34,535 nucleotides of DNA from Deltaproteobacteria bacterium (GCA_019307745.1 JAFDJA010000007.1:1-34535), one strand, 5' to 3'; positions 24,691-33,431 are shown, numbered from the stretch's first letter. Numbers and translations: made by a program. Notes: a model not told the origin generated them from the sequence alone.

Positions 24691-27217
24691 GTTTCTGCTC
24701 CTCTATTAGAAAACCCAGCACCTCTCCCAACTCTCGGAATACTGAAAATGTATGGGGGGCAAGGTTATTTATAAATTTTCTGTTTTTACTATAATCGTAA
24801 AAAATATTCTGACACTCCCAGATATCTGGCTCTATATTCAGTTCCTGACAAAGTTCCAGAAAATCTATGATCGCCTCAAGCGGGACAACATCACGGGATA
24901 CAGAGAATAACTCTATATGATGCCTGAAAAAACCGGCTACAATCTGCCTGAATCGTGTAGTGCTTGATATCTCCTCAATTACTCTGCATATCTCCTTCTC
25001 TCCTATCTGTTTTTCAGAGGAGATACAGTCAGATAAGGAAACCAGACTGAGGATATCCTCCTTGATTGTTACTTGACCGCTGTTGTTCAGGTCAAGATAT
25101 TCATACACCTTGTCGGCAAGCTGTATATGGCAGATGTCCTTCAGCACCGCGGGTAAGCTGTCTCCCATACTTCGAATAGCATTTATGATCTCGTGGAAGG
25201 ATCTTTCATACCTCTTAAAGGACTTCTTGATAAGGAGGTATAGCCTCCCTGCCTGTTTATTAATAATATATTTACGGATATCCGGAATGAGATCTTTCAA
25301 GTCATAGATCTTTGCCTTCGAGATATTGGCGTAACAAATCTCCAGGATCTTTTTATAAGATGCACCTTTCAATTGGCGGATCTCATCAGCGAGCTTGTCA
25401 ATACCTGAAACAGAAGATCCTCCTACCAGGCAGCATAAATTACCCTGACCTCTGCGTAGACCTATATATGTCCTGTTAACCTCTGTTTGTTCTCTTTTTC
25501 TGATGATAGTTATGTCTCGAATCAACACATAAAATCTACCGCTAACAAGGCCCTGTTGAGCTACTTTTCTAATATTTTCTGAAAAAAGGGGTATATCATT
25601 TTCACCTTTGTCAACAAGAGAGATAATACCATGGTGTGCTGCCGCAAGTGAGGAATCAATCATTAAGGCTTTGACCTCTGTCTCAAATATATATGCACCA
25701 TTCTTATATTCAGGTATATTGCTCTTTGCATGAATAAGATAACTATTCAGGAGTTTTTCCAGATCCTTCCTGACCCATTTTTGTATAAGCTCTATACCTC
25801 GCAGGGCGTACATGAGGATCTGAACTACTTCAATTCTCGAGATATCATCAAAAAACCACCCACAGCTGGTGAACATGTACATGGCCATCCGCTGAGATTC
25901 CATGAGTTGAAATATCTCAATACTTTGCTTTTTACTGAGCGTTTTTAAAGAGTGACGTTCTATAAAAGCAATATACTCCTGTTCAGAAGTGTTTATCAAA
26001 AGTCGTACATAATCATCTCGGGCAGCCCATGGATCTTTGAGCAGCTTGCTTGACCGTTTTTCGAATATAGTAGCCATCTCCCCGGCGAGGCTGTTAATCC
26101 CGTCTCTCAGGGGTGTTCTCCATTTCTGGTTCCAGCTCGAGTCCCGACTATTACTACACCCGCAGTCCTCCTTCCACCTTCCTATACCATGAGCACAGCT
26201 CCAGGCACTATTTTCAAATATCTTTACTTCATGCTCTGGAGGAAACATCTCAAGGAAAGCCCCATAATTGGTCAGAACAATCTCATTCCCCTGCTCCACA
26301 TTGTAAAAAAGCCAGGCCAGGGCCATCTCCCCAAATTTGAAATGATGACCATAGGACTCTCCATCAGTGGCCATATGTACGAGTCTGGGTACATTCTTAT
26401 GGCTGTCAAAGATATAATTTATCCTGTCAAAAAAGTTTTCACCTGATACCAGGAGCTTTTCATAGGCAATGGCTCGCGATAACGGTCCGTCATAAAAAAA
26501 TATGTCAACAAATTTCTTACCTGTCCTATCCAGCAGGACACGATAAGGCCGGGTCGGGTCGATTCCGCCACCCGATACATCGTGCCAGGAAGAAGATTTC
26601 CTCAGTTCCCCTGAAACAGTCCTGAGAGTCTTTTTTTTCAACGTACGGATAGAATGGGCCTGATCTGGAGACAGGATGGTAAACCTGACGCCTTCTTGTG
26701 CCATCAGCTCAAGGGTTTCAATGTCAACAGCAGTTTCAGCCAGCCATATTCCTTCTGCTGGCCGTCCAAAACGGTGTTTAAAGTCGGCAAGCCCCCATCT
26801 GATCTGGGTCAGCTTATCCCTGGGTGAGGCCAGGGGCATAATCATATGATTATAGACCTGGGCAATTGCATTACCGTGGCCATTGCATCTGGATCGGCTG
26901 TTGATGTCAGCAGTCAATATCTGAGAATATATCCAGGGATATTTTTCTTCAAGCCATGTCAAAAGGGTGGGGCCAAAATTGAAACTCATATATTCATAAT
27001 TATTTATGATTTTGAGTATAAGTCCATCTCGCCCAAGAATACGGGCTCGTGTGTTAGGTCCATAGCATTCACGAGTGATACGTTCATTCCAGTCATGATA
27101 AGGGAATGCAGATTCTTGCAACTCTATCATCTCCAGCCAGGGATTTTCACGAGGTGGCTGGTAAAAATGGCCATGGATACAGAGATATTTCTTTGATAGT
27201 GATGTTTTTTTGACCAT
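24683..27217 (-). CDS. GH57-like DUF3536 protein, probable alpha-glucan enzyme
   Basis: An 844-residue protein beginning MVKKTSLSKKYLCIHGHFYQ. Residues about 15-350 form a GH57 barrel: HGHFYQPPRENPW, GHGNAIAQVYNH, the nucleophile region EGIWLAETAVD and the acid/base region ATDGESYGHH. The C-terminal half is helical and matches DUF3536. Residues 709-720 read DLNNSGQVTIKE, an exact EF-hand calcium loop pattern, which is unusual in this family. ATG 27217 is chosen because AAGG precedes it; an upstream in-frame start would overlap glgA. It lies 121 bases after glgA. The reaction is not established but the operon points to glycogen branching, debranching or chain remodelling. Confidence 0.82.
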   Translation of the reverse strand: MVKKTSLSKKYLCIHGHFYQPPRENPWLEMIELQESAFPYHDWNERITRECYGPNTRARILGRDGLILKIINNYEYMSFNFGPTLLTWLEEKYPWIYSQILTADINSRSRCNGHGNAIAQVYNHMIMPLASPRDKLTQIRWGLADFKHRFGRPAEGIWLAETAVDIETLELMAQEGVRFTILSPDQAHSIRTLKKKTLRTVSGELRKSSSWHDVSGGGIDPTRPYRVLLDRTGKKFVDIFFYDGPLSRAIAYEKLLVSGENFFDRINYIFDSHKNVPRLVHMATDGESYGHHFKFGEMALAWLFYNVEQGNEIVLTNYGAFLEMFPPEHEVKIFENSAWSCAHGIGRWKEDCGCSNSRDSSWNQKWRTPLRDGINSLAGEMATIFEKRSSKLLKDPWAARDDYVRLLINTSEQEYIAFIERHSLKTLSKKQSIEIFQLMESQRMAMYMFTSCGWFFDDISRIEVVQILMYALRGIELIQKWVRKDLEKLLNSYLIHAKSNIPEYKNGAYIFETEVKALMIDSSLAAAHHGIISLVDKGENDIPLFSENIRKVAQQGLVSGRFYVLIRDITIIRKREQTEVNRTYIGLRRGQGNLCCLVGGSSVSGIDKLADEIRQLKGASYKKILEICYANISKAKIYDLKDLIPDIRKYIINKQAGRLYLLIKKSFKRYERSFHEIINAIRSMGDSLPAVLKDICHIQLADKVYEYLDLNNSGQVTIKEDILSLVSLSDCISSEKQIGEKEICRVIEEISSTTRFRQIVAGFFRHHIELFSVSRDVVPLEAIIDFLELCQELNIEPDIWECQNIFYDYSKNRKFINNLAPHTFSVFRELGEVLGFLIEEQKHA

Positions 27218-27338
27218 GTCCGACCTTAAACAGGATATCCTTTGAACAATTTTAACACATAGCTTGGAATGACGCCCGGAATTGATATTAAAACAGCAAG
27301 GATTGTGCCAGCGGAGAATGCAGAGGGAATTTCCCTGA

Positions 27339-28805
27339 TTATTTATTGCCTCTTCTCGCCGCAATAGCCTTTTCAAATACAGACAGATATTTCTTTGCGG
27401 AACGATGCCAGGAAAAATCCTTGCTCATGGCGTTGGTCATTATAGTCTGCCAATATTTTCTGTTGCTAAAGGCATTGACCGCCCGATTAATCGCCATTAA
27501 CATTTCTGAGGCAGAAAACTTTTTAAATTTAAAGCCAGTAGCACCATCCCGACTTTCCTTTGGATCTATTATGGTGTCTTTAAGACCGCCAGTAGCTCTA
27601 ACAATCGGAATGCTCCCATATCTGAGACCGTAGATCTGCGTGAGCCCGCATGGTTCATATAAGGACGGCATAAGAAACATATCACATCCGGCAATGATCC
27701 TATGAGCAAGATCCAGATCAAAGTCGAGCTTTAAGGCAAAGCGCTCAGGGAAACGTGCCTGGAGTTTTACAAACATGTCATGGTACTCTTTTTCACCTGT
27801 CCCAATAAGCACGAGACCGATATCCATATCAAATATCTTCTCCGCTGCCTCAGCTACAAGACGACAACCCTTCTGATCGACCAGCCGTGTGATCATTCCC
27901 ATGAGCGGTCTGTCACCCAGGCGATCAGCAAGCCCCATAGCCTTTAAAAGTTCTGTCTTACAGATCTTTTTGGCAGTAATATTCCCCCTGGAATAATTGG
28001 CCTTTATATTCCTGTCAGTCTCTGGATCCCATTCATCATAGTCAACACCATTCAGGATTCCATGCAAACGGTTGCTTACAGAACGCATGAGTCCATCCAG
28101 ACCTGATCCAAATTCAGGTGTCTGGATCTCCTTTGCATAGGTCGGACTGACTGTAGTAACGGCCTGGGCATAGGCTATACCTGCTTTGAGAAGACTCATG
28201 CTATCATAATACTCAAGACCTTCCATGCGGTAATATCTGTCAGGCAGGCCAATAAGGTCAATTTTTTCAGGCGGTACAAGACCTTGATATCCCATGTTAT
28301 GGATAACAAAGACACCTGCGGTATGTGGCAGGCTGCCTTCAGCCATAAGCGGCATGACGAGCCCTGTCTGCCAATCATTGCACATTATAACATCTGGATT
28401 AAGGCCGGCAGCTGAACAGAATACAGGGATACTCCTGGAAAAAAATATAAACCTTTCAGGATTGTCAAAATATTCTCCCTGACTGTTTCCGTATATTCCG
28501 CTTCGGTCAAAGAACTCATCACATCTGACAATGTAGAGCGGTATCCCCGGCGCTAGTTCTGATTCTAATATTTCTGGGGTAATTTTTTGACGCCCTAATG
28601 TTACAGGAAGAATTTCAGCAAAGGAACGTGTTGTCTTGATCTGATCCAGTGCATGTCTATACCCGGGAATAACAATCGAGACATTACATCCCAACTTTTT
28701 AAAGGCTGCCGGAAGACTGCCGACCACATCACCCAATCCACCGGTCTTTGCCAAGGGACTTGCCTCAGATGCGGCAATGAGAATATTCAATCTGTTTTTT
28801 TTCAT
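27339..28805 (-). CDS. glgA: Glycogen synthase (ADP-glucose type)
   Basis: A 488-residue GT5 glucosyltransferase. The N-terminal KTGGLGDVVGSLP (20-32) is the ADP-glucose/primer loop, and the C-terminal part has SLYEPCGLTQIYGLRYGSIPIV, the conserved acceptor/donor region with the family Glu-Pro-Cys-Gly. It extends alpha-1,4-glucan chains. Its ATG overlaps the sirtuin stop by four bases, with GGAGAG upstream, so translation is coupled to the sirtuin gene. No glgC or glgB is in the window; branching may come from a GH57 enzyme. Confidence 0.93.
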   Translation of the reverse strand: MKKNRLNILIAASEASPLAKTGGLGDVVGSLPAAFKKLGCNVSIVIPGYRHALDQIKTTRSFAEILPVTLGRQKITPEILESELAPGIPLYIVRCDEFFDRSGIYGNSQGEYFDNPERFIFFSRSIPVFCSAAGLNPDVIMCNDWQTGLVMPLMAEGSLPHTAGVFVIHNMGYQGLVPPEKIDLIGLPDRYYRMEGLEYYDSMSLLKAGIAYAQAVTTVSPTYAKEIQTPEFGSGLDGLMRSVSNRLHGILNGVDYDEWDPETDRNIKANYSRGNITAKKICKTELLKAMGLADRLGDRPLMGMITRLVDQKGCRLVAEAAEKIFDMDIGLVLIGTGEKEYHDMFVKLQARFPERFALKLDFDLDLAHRIIAGCDMFLMPSLYEPCGLTQIYGLRYGSIPIVRATGGLKDTIIDPKESRDGATGFKFKKFSASEMLMAINRAVNAFSNRKYWQTIMTNAMSKDFSWHRSAKKYLSVFEKAIAARRGNK

Positions 28806-29569
28806 GATCTCTCCAGCACCATATCCACTATCCCGCCCAAAACCTTTCCAACGGAGTCGTGAATTACAAGATCAGCTATTGAGTCAAGAGGAGTAATATC
28901 GAGGTTAATAATAATCAGTTTTGCCCCGCTGTTGACAGCTTGTTCTGGCACTGAAGCCGCAGGGTAGACAACAAGGGAAGTCCCAAGCACGATACAAAGG
29001 TCACAGTCTTGGGCATGTAAAAATGATTCTGTCAGCTTGTCTTCAGGCATGGTCTGACCAAAGGAGATAGTGGCAGGTTTCAAAATCCCAGAACAGTCAT
29101 CACAATAAAGGGCTTTTACACCCTGTCTGACACGATCCACCATGACATCTCTATCATAGCTCCTGCCGCAGGTCAGACATTCTATCATAAAAGCTGTGCC
29201 GTGCAGTTCAAGGATCTTATCGGGCGAACTACCTGCCCTATGATGAAGTCTGTCAATATTCTGTGTGACAATTGCCAGAAGCTTTCCAGTCTGTTCAAGC
29301 TCCTTTATGGCTATATGACCGGGATTGGGGAGTGCTTGCTTCATCACACGATATGACTCCTCATGTACCTGCCAGTATTTTTCCCTGCATTTATCGTCAG
29401 ATACAATATTCTGGAGATAGAATTCCTCTGGGTCATATCGATCCCAAAGCCCACCTGGGCTCCTGAAGTCAGGAATTCCTGACTCTGTGCTGAGACCGGC
29501 ACCTGTAAATATCAATATCTTTTCTGCCTGACCTATCAGGCTCGCACCTTTCTGGATTAATTGGTCCAT
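28802..29569 (-). CDS. cobB: Sirtuin-type NAD-dependent protein deacylase
   Basis: A 255-residue class III-like sirtuin. GAGLSTESGIPDFRS (23-37), TQNIDRLH (102-109), catalytic His123 in LELHGTA, and zinc cysteines Cys131, Cys134, Cys156 and Cys159 are all present, so the enzyme should be active. It removes acyl groups from lysines using NAD+. It is the first gene of an operon with glgA, sharing a 4-base overlap; this placement suggests deacylation of glycogen-metabolism enzymes or coordination with energy state (inference). The upstream spacer is AT-rich with the palindrome AATTATATAATT at 29591-29602. Confidence 0.93.
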   Translation of the reverse strand: MDQLIQKGASLIGQAEKILIFTGAGLSTESGIPDFRSPGGLWDRYDPEEFYLQNIVSDDKCREKYWQVHEESYRVMKQALPNPGHIAIKELEQTGKLLAIVTQNIDRLHHRAGSSPDKILELHGTAFMIECLTCGRSYDRDVMVDRVRQGVKALYCDDCSGILKPATISFGQTMPEDKLTESFLHAQDCDLCIVLGTSLVVYPAASVPEQAVNSGAKLIIINLDITPLDSIADLVIHDSVGKVLGGIVDMVLERS

Positions 29570-29633
29570 GATCAGAAATTTATCCTGTTGAATTATATAA
29601 TTGATAAGCAGTTATAATTTAAAGGATTTTCAT

Positions 29634-29744
29634 ATGAAATGGAAGTTAATCCTTACCGTTATGATAAAAAAATGGTTTGATCCTTGCCCTAAAAAATCTT
29701 TAGAATCACACCTTATTCCTTGTAAAGGAGGTGAAAATGCGTGA
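29634..29744 (+). CDS. Possible 36-residue small protein, first of a coupled pair
   Basis: ATG 29634 has AAAGGA at 9 bases. The translation MKWKLILTVMIKKWFDPCPK... ends ...LIPCKGGENA after 36 codons. A short hydrophobic start and two Cys (FDPCP, IPCKG) are the only features. Its TGA overlaps the GTG of the next ORF by the four bases GTGA, and the Shine-Dalgarno of the next ORF lies inside its end, an arrangement typical of translational coupling. The family is unknown, and short length keeps confidence low. Confidence 0.35.
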   Translation: MKWKLILTVMIKKWFDPCPKKSLESHLIPCKGGENA

Positions 29745-29926
29745 AAAAGGATAAATTGACAAATCTTCTTAATTATCCTATACAGCCCGGTTATGAACTA
29801 ACCTTATTCACAGCCCAAATGATATATTTCTTCCACAATGAATACATCTCAACCCGATGGAGCAATAAAAAACAAGTACCTCCAGAGCATGATCCTTTGG
29901 GGATCATTCAATATTTTATTTTTTAG
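29741..29926 (+). CDS. Possible 61-residue protein, second of a coupled pair
   Basis: GTG 29741 follows AAAGGAGGTGAAAATGC, a near-perfect ribosome binding site at good spacing. The 61-residue product (MKKDKLTNLLNYPIQPGYEL...) has FTAQMIYFFHNEYIS and a PPEHDPLGII end, is slightly basic and has no signal peptide. It overlaps the preceding 36-codon ORF by four bases. It precedes the porin-like gene, which has its own ribosome binding site. Function unknown; a truncated gene is possible. Confidence 0.45.
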   Translation: MKKDKLTNLLNYPIQPGYELTLFTAQMIYFFHNEYISTRWSNKKQVPPEHDPLGIIQYFIF

Positions 29927-30048
29927 TGGTCATAAAAACAGTATCAAGTTTATCTTGACTATTAGACCTATTTTTTTTATGTTCCCCCCAAAAAGGATAA
30001 TCTACCCATTAATGGTAAAAGTGGTTTAACAAAAGTCAGGAGAATAGA

Positions 30049-30780
30049 ATGAAAAGTGGTTTTCTATTTCGCTTATGTTTTTTTTCTTTCATCTTTGTAA
30101 TGTATTCTGGAATAACCTTTGCGGCTGATGTAACCGGTGGAGTTGACTTTGCATCATCATATGTCTTTAGAGGTGTTACCCTTAATAATGGACCAGTGGC
30201 CCAGCCTCATATGGAGGTATATGGCAAGACCTTTACTTTTGGTGTTTGGGGCAATTTTGATATTGATGACTCCTATTGGAATGTCCCGTGTGACAACCAG
30301 TTTTCAGAAATTGATCTATGGTTTTCAGTCCCTCTTCTCACTGAGAATGTCCCTGCTGACTTTACATATTATGACAGGACTTACGCAAGTGGGACTTCCA
30401 GAGAATCAGACAGAGAGCTTATGATAAGTTTCAGATATGACACCCCGCTCAATACCACTCTTGATTTCTCTTATGGGGTTGATGGAGAGGTTAATAGGGA
30501 TCTTTATGTGGAGATGAGTATTAGTTACGAATATGGTTTTAGAGGAAATGGTACCTTTGAAATAGGCGCTTCCACCGGGTATTTAAACCCAGACAAAGGG
30601 AAACGCGGATTTTCAAACTACACCCTGTCTGCCACATTTAACCAAAATAATAAGGGACTGTCCTTGATCCATGTTGTTCAGATGGATGATGAAGTTCTTC
30701 CAAATGCCAATAAAGTGCTGGGAAACACTGGATTTGACATAAATAACTACGGGATTATAAGTTTTTTCCAGGCCTTTTAA
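30049..30780 (+). CDS. TorF-family outer-membrane beta-barrel protein
   Basis: A 243-residue exported protein with a 25-residue signal peptide ending FA-ADV. The mature part has alternating hydrophobic strands (VTGGVDFASSYVFRGVTLN, FTFGVWGNFDID) and ends in the C-terminal phenylalanine of outer-membrane barrels (FFQAF). The opening matches the TorF/TIGR02001 family of putative porins. The CAGGAGAATAG site fixes the start. No partner gene identifies a substrate. Confidence 0.8.
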   Translation: MKSGFLFRLCFFSFIFVMYSGITFAADVTGGVDFASSYVFRGVTLNNGPVAQPHMEVYGKTFTFGVWGNFDIDDSYWNVPCDNQFSEIDLWFSVPLLTENVPADFTYYDRTYASGTSRESDRELMISFRYDTPLNTTLDFSYGVDGEVNRDLYVEMSISYEYGFRGNGTFEIGASTGYLNPDKGKRGFSNYTLSATFNQNNKGLSLIHVVQMDDEVLPNANKVLGNTGFDINNYGIISFFQAF

Positions 30781-30822
30781 TCAGATATTATTTCATCACG
30801 CTGGCCGTTGAGTTGTAAAAGA

Positions 30823-31086
30823 CTATTTATTCATCTCCTTAAGCAGACCTAAATATTTCTCCACAGATTCCTCAACCAGCACCTTTAGTAACCCCCGGTC
30901 CTTTCTGATTTTCTTTATGGTCTCTTCATCCAGATCCATGGCATCGACAAAGCCATTCATATTAGCGATCTTGTCCATATTTTCGATTCTCATATTAATT
31001 GAAGCAGAATAGATAGATGTTCTCATTGAAAACAAGAGGGATAATTGAATTACAGCTATGATCAATAAATTTCTGAAGTTTTTCAT
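30823..31086 (-). CDS. Small exported protein of unknown function
   Basis: An 87-residue protein starting MKNFRNLLIIAVIQLSLLFS, a signal peptide or anchor, followed by a helical, charged domain (NMDKIANMNGFVDAMDLDEE and a lysine-rich coil). ATG 31086 is preferred because GGGGGAT precedes it; an upstream ATG at 31155 would add a non-family-like leader. It converges on the porin gene with 42 bases between stops. No family is recognised. Confidence 0.6.
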   Translation of the reverse strand: MKNFRNLLIIAVIQLSLLFSMRTSIYSASINMRIENMDKIANMNGFVDAMDLDEETIKKIRKDRGLLKVLVEESVEKYLGLLKEMNK

Positions 31087-31155
31087 ATGAATTATCCCCC
31101 TTGCAAATATTTTGACTGCCAGTATCAGCCTTTGGAACATTAGGTCGCCCTGCAT

Positions 31156-31573
31156 GTATCAAATCCATATTATTTCATTCTGTCTTGTATGAAGTTAATA
31201 TTCAATGAAACAACCTCTAATGCAAGGAAACAGGCCATTAATTACGCATATATGACACCTCCCCACCACCTCTGACCTAAGGACTCAGGGAGGGGGTGAA
31301 AAACCAGTTTTAGAGGGTTATTCCAAGTTTTTCATCTTGTCTGGAAATACCAGGTGGTCGCGTGTTGGACGGTTCATAACTTGCTTCCAGGCATCGGGAT
31401 ATCCAATCCCTAATATTCTGGAAATTTCCCATGTATCATCAAAATTACAACAAGTTAGGATCTTAAGGGCCTTTGGGACTTATTGACACGTAGCGACAAA
31501 TCCTCTATAGTTCATCCCTAAAATAAATTTCTTATCAAACAACTAATCAAACAATAGAAGGAGGTTTTACAAA
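31156..31573. other. Intergenic region with a gene relic
   Basis: Apart from the minus-strand fragment at 31318-31515 (listed separately), no gene is visible. The bases before 31574 probably hold the TrmO promoter; no clear -35/-10 pair stands out. Confidence 0.4.
31318..31515 (-). pseudogene. Short gene interrupted by an in-frame TAA
   Basis: From ATG 31515 the frame reads MNYRGFVATCQ, hits TAA at 31480-31482, then continues VPKALKILTCCNFDDTWEIS and ...RILGIGYPDAWKQVMNRPTRDHLVFPDKMKNLE to a stop at 31318. The part after the TAA is strongly protein-like (WEISRILGIGYPDAWKQVM, DHLVFPDKM) and has no start of its own. A short protein of about 65 residues that has acquired a stop, or a frameshift just upstream, would explain it. 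The family is not recognised. Confidence 0.45.
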
Positions 31574-32023
31574 ATGTCCAGCACATTGCCCGAAATGTCT
31601 TTGAAAATAATTGGCACAGTCAGGAATGAAATGAAGGAACCGGGAGGACGCGCCAATATTAAAGATATTGTATCTGAAATTGTACTTGACGACAGCCTGG
31701 CTGGTTCTCTGGATAATATAGATACATATGACTATATAACCGTGATTTACTATTTTCATAAGAGCAGTTCGACCGAACCCAAACCAACGAGAGTTCACCC
31801 TCACAGAAACCCGGAAAATCCGCTTGTAGGTATATTTGCTACCAGGGGGCCTGACAGACCAAATAGTATGGGGATGGGCGCGGCAAAAATACTGGAAGTC
31901 GGTGATACTACGATGAAAGTCTCTGGCCTTGACGCAATTGATGGCTCACCGATTATAGATATAAAGCCGTATAATCCTAAGCTTGATACGCGTCCTTCCC
32001 GAGAATTGCCATCCTGGACTTAA
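31574..32023 (+). CDS. TrmO/TsaA-like tRNA methyltransferase
   Basis: A 149-residue protein with the TsaA (TrmO) core: IIGTVRNEMKEPG near the N-terminus and VHPHRNPENPLVGIFATRGP with RPNSMG (74-100). TrmO methylates N6 of t6A37 in tRNA using SAM; this copy is short and lacks the usual C-terminal domain, so activity on tRNA is likely but not certain, and other TsaA proteins are tied to C1 metabolism. AGGAGG precedes the ATG. A terminator follows directly, so it is a single-gene unit. Confidence 0.8.
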   Translation: MSSTLPEMSLKIIGTVRNEMKEPGGRANIKDIVSEIVLDDSLAGSLDNIDTYDYITVIYYFHKSSSTEPKPTRVHPHRNPENPLVGIFATRGPDRPNSMGMGAAKILEVGDTTMKVSGLDAIDGSPIIDIKPYNPKLDTRPSRELPSWT

Positions 32024-32065
32024 ATTAAAACAGTGAACAGCTAGAACTATTGAGAATTTATCAAG

Positions 32066-32092
32066 AAAAAGGAGTCATGGTGACTCCTTTTA
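32066..32092 (+). terminator. Rho-independent terminator after the TrmO-like gene
   Basis: GGAGTCA (32071-32077) pairs with TGACTCC (32081-32087) across a 3-base loop; flanking AAA/TTT extend the stem and a T run follows. It lies 43 bases after the stop codon. Confidence 0.9.
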
Positions 32093-32405
32093 ATCCTTTT
32101 AAAATATATATTTAATCAGCTTTTTGACATTCATTGAATCTTAAGAAAGTGGAGAATGCCTGTTTGTGGTATCCCTTTTCAAATTTTAATTTTCTTAGAC
32201 CTCTAGATATCTCTTCTCCCCAAATGGGGAATACAAGTAAAAAGCCTTGCATTTAAATGGAGTTTATTTGACAGCAAAGCTGTACTTGCACCCACTCCTG
32301 CAGAGGAGGGTTTCATATTTGCCTCCTCGCTGCGAAGTCAACGGTAATATTCAGATTAAATTAAGAGCCCTTTTTTCAGGGTTCTAAAAAATAGAGGAGA
32401 CATCC
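32093..32405. other. Leader region of the MetE-like gene with a GC-rich hairpin
   Basis: No ORF. GCAGAGGAGG (32300-32309) can pair with CCTCCTCGCTGC (32322-32333) with a 2-base bulge and a 12-base loop, a strong stem in otherwise AT-rich DNA about 70 bases before the start codon. I could not match it to a SAM, SAH or cobalamin riboswitch. Confidence 0.45.
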
Positions 32406-33431
32406 TTGACTATTCCAGGCAACCTGCTGACCACAGCAATGGCTGTGATGCCCCACACAGACGTAGACCGCGCGCTTGATATGGCTATGACCCTGGATGT
32501 CCCATTCTGGCCTCAGCTGCCGAATTATAACTACTATGAGGACATGTATGTCCAAGCTGCAGAACACTTTCCCGGCATCCTGCTTGATATTCAAGGCAGA
32601 ACTCTGAAATTTTCCATGGACAAATTCATCAACGAATTTGAAGAGACCTTGACCCGTTTTGATGATCCTGAATACTTTGATGTGAGTGAAACATATTCAG
32701 TTGTATACCATCGTTTCCTGGCGCAGAATCTTTCAGATCGTCCGGCTATTCGTGGACAACTTGAAGGTCCTATCAGTTTTGGATTCAATATCCTGGACCA
32801 GGATGAGCGCCCAATCCTGTTTGATGACACGGTTCGTCCCTTCATGTTTGAATTTATGGCCAAACGAGTCAATGTTCAACTAAGTCGTTTAAAAAAACTT
32901 AACCAAAATGCTTTCATGTTTATAGATGAGCCAGGTCTCCAATTCCTTTTTTCTGCAATATCCGGATACGGGGACATAAAGGCAAAGGAGGATCTGAGCA
33001 TATTCTTTTCCATGATTGAACGCCCGCGGGGAATCCATCTGTGCGGCAATCCTGACTGGGATTTTCTACTCAACCTGGATCTTGATATATTATCTCTGGA
33101 TATTTATACCAACGCTGAAATATTTGCCTCTTATGCCCTATCAATAAAGCATTTTCTTAGCCGGGGAGGTGTTATTGTCTGGGGAATTGTACCCACAGGT
33201 TTTGAAACCTATGAAAAAGAGAACATTAACTCATTGATAGTAAAGCTGGAAGAGGTATGGAAAATCCTGGGCAGAAATGGCATAGATATAGATCAAATTA
33301 TTACAAAAAGCATGCTTTCACCTGCAACCTGTTGCCTGGTTAATCCAGATAAAGAAAAGACCGTCGAAAAGGCGTTCAGGATGATAAATGAGCTTTCACG
33401 GATTCTCAAGGAAAAGTATAATATAATTTAA
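32406..33431 (+). CDS. Stand-alone MetE catalytic-domain (UROD/MetE-like) protein
   Basis: A 341-residue TIM-barrel of the cobalamin-independent methionine synthase catalytic fold, without the N-terminal MetE half. The zinc-thiol ligand set is present: His211-Leu-Cys213 (GIHLCGNPDW), Glu175 in FIDEPGL, and Cys309/Cys310 in SPATCCL. Such core-MetE proteins in anaerobes take methyl groups from corrinoid or other donors rather than from folate; the donor and acceptor here are unknown. TTG 32406 follows GAGGAGACATCC. A strong leader hairpin precedes it. No corrinoid protein gene is seen nearby. Confidence 0.8.
   Translation: MTIPGNLLTTAMAVMPHTDVDRALDMAMTLDVPFWPQLPNYNYYEDMYVQAAEHFPGILLDIQGRTLKFSMDKFINEFEETLTRFDDPEYFDVSETYSVVYHRFLAQNLSDRPAIRGQLEGPISFGFNILDQDERPILFDDTVRPFMFEFMAKRVNVQLSRLKKLNQNAFMFIDEPGLQFLFSAISGYGDIKAKEDLSIFFSMIERPRGIHLCGNPDWDFLLNLDLDILSLDIYTNAEIFASYALSIKHFLSRGGVIVWGIVPTGFETYEKENINSLIVKLEEVWKILGRNGIDIDQIITKSMLSPATCCLVNPDKEKTVEKAFRMINELSRILKEKYNII

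Noticed and set aside
27218-27376. A 53-residue N-terminal extension of the DUF3536 protein
   Set aside because: It would overlap the end of glgA, and ATG 27217 has a ribosome binding site and family-like start.
32281-32405. A SAH or cobalamin riboswitch before the MetE-like gene
   Set aside because: The hairpin lacks the conserved blocks of those riboswitches; listed only as an unknown hairpin.
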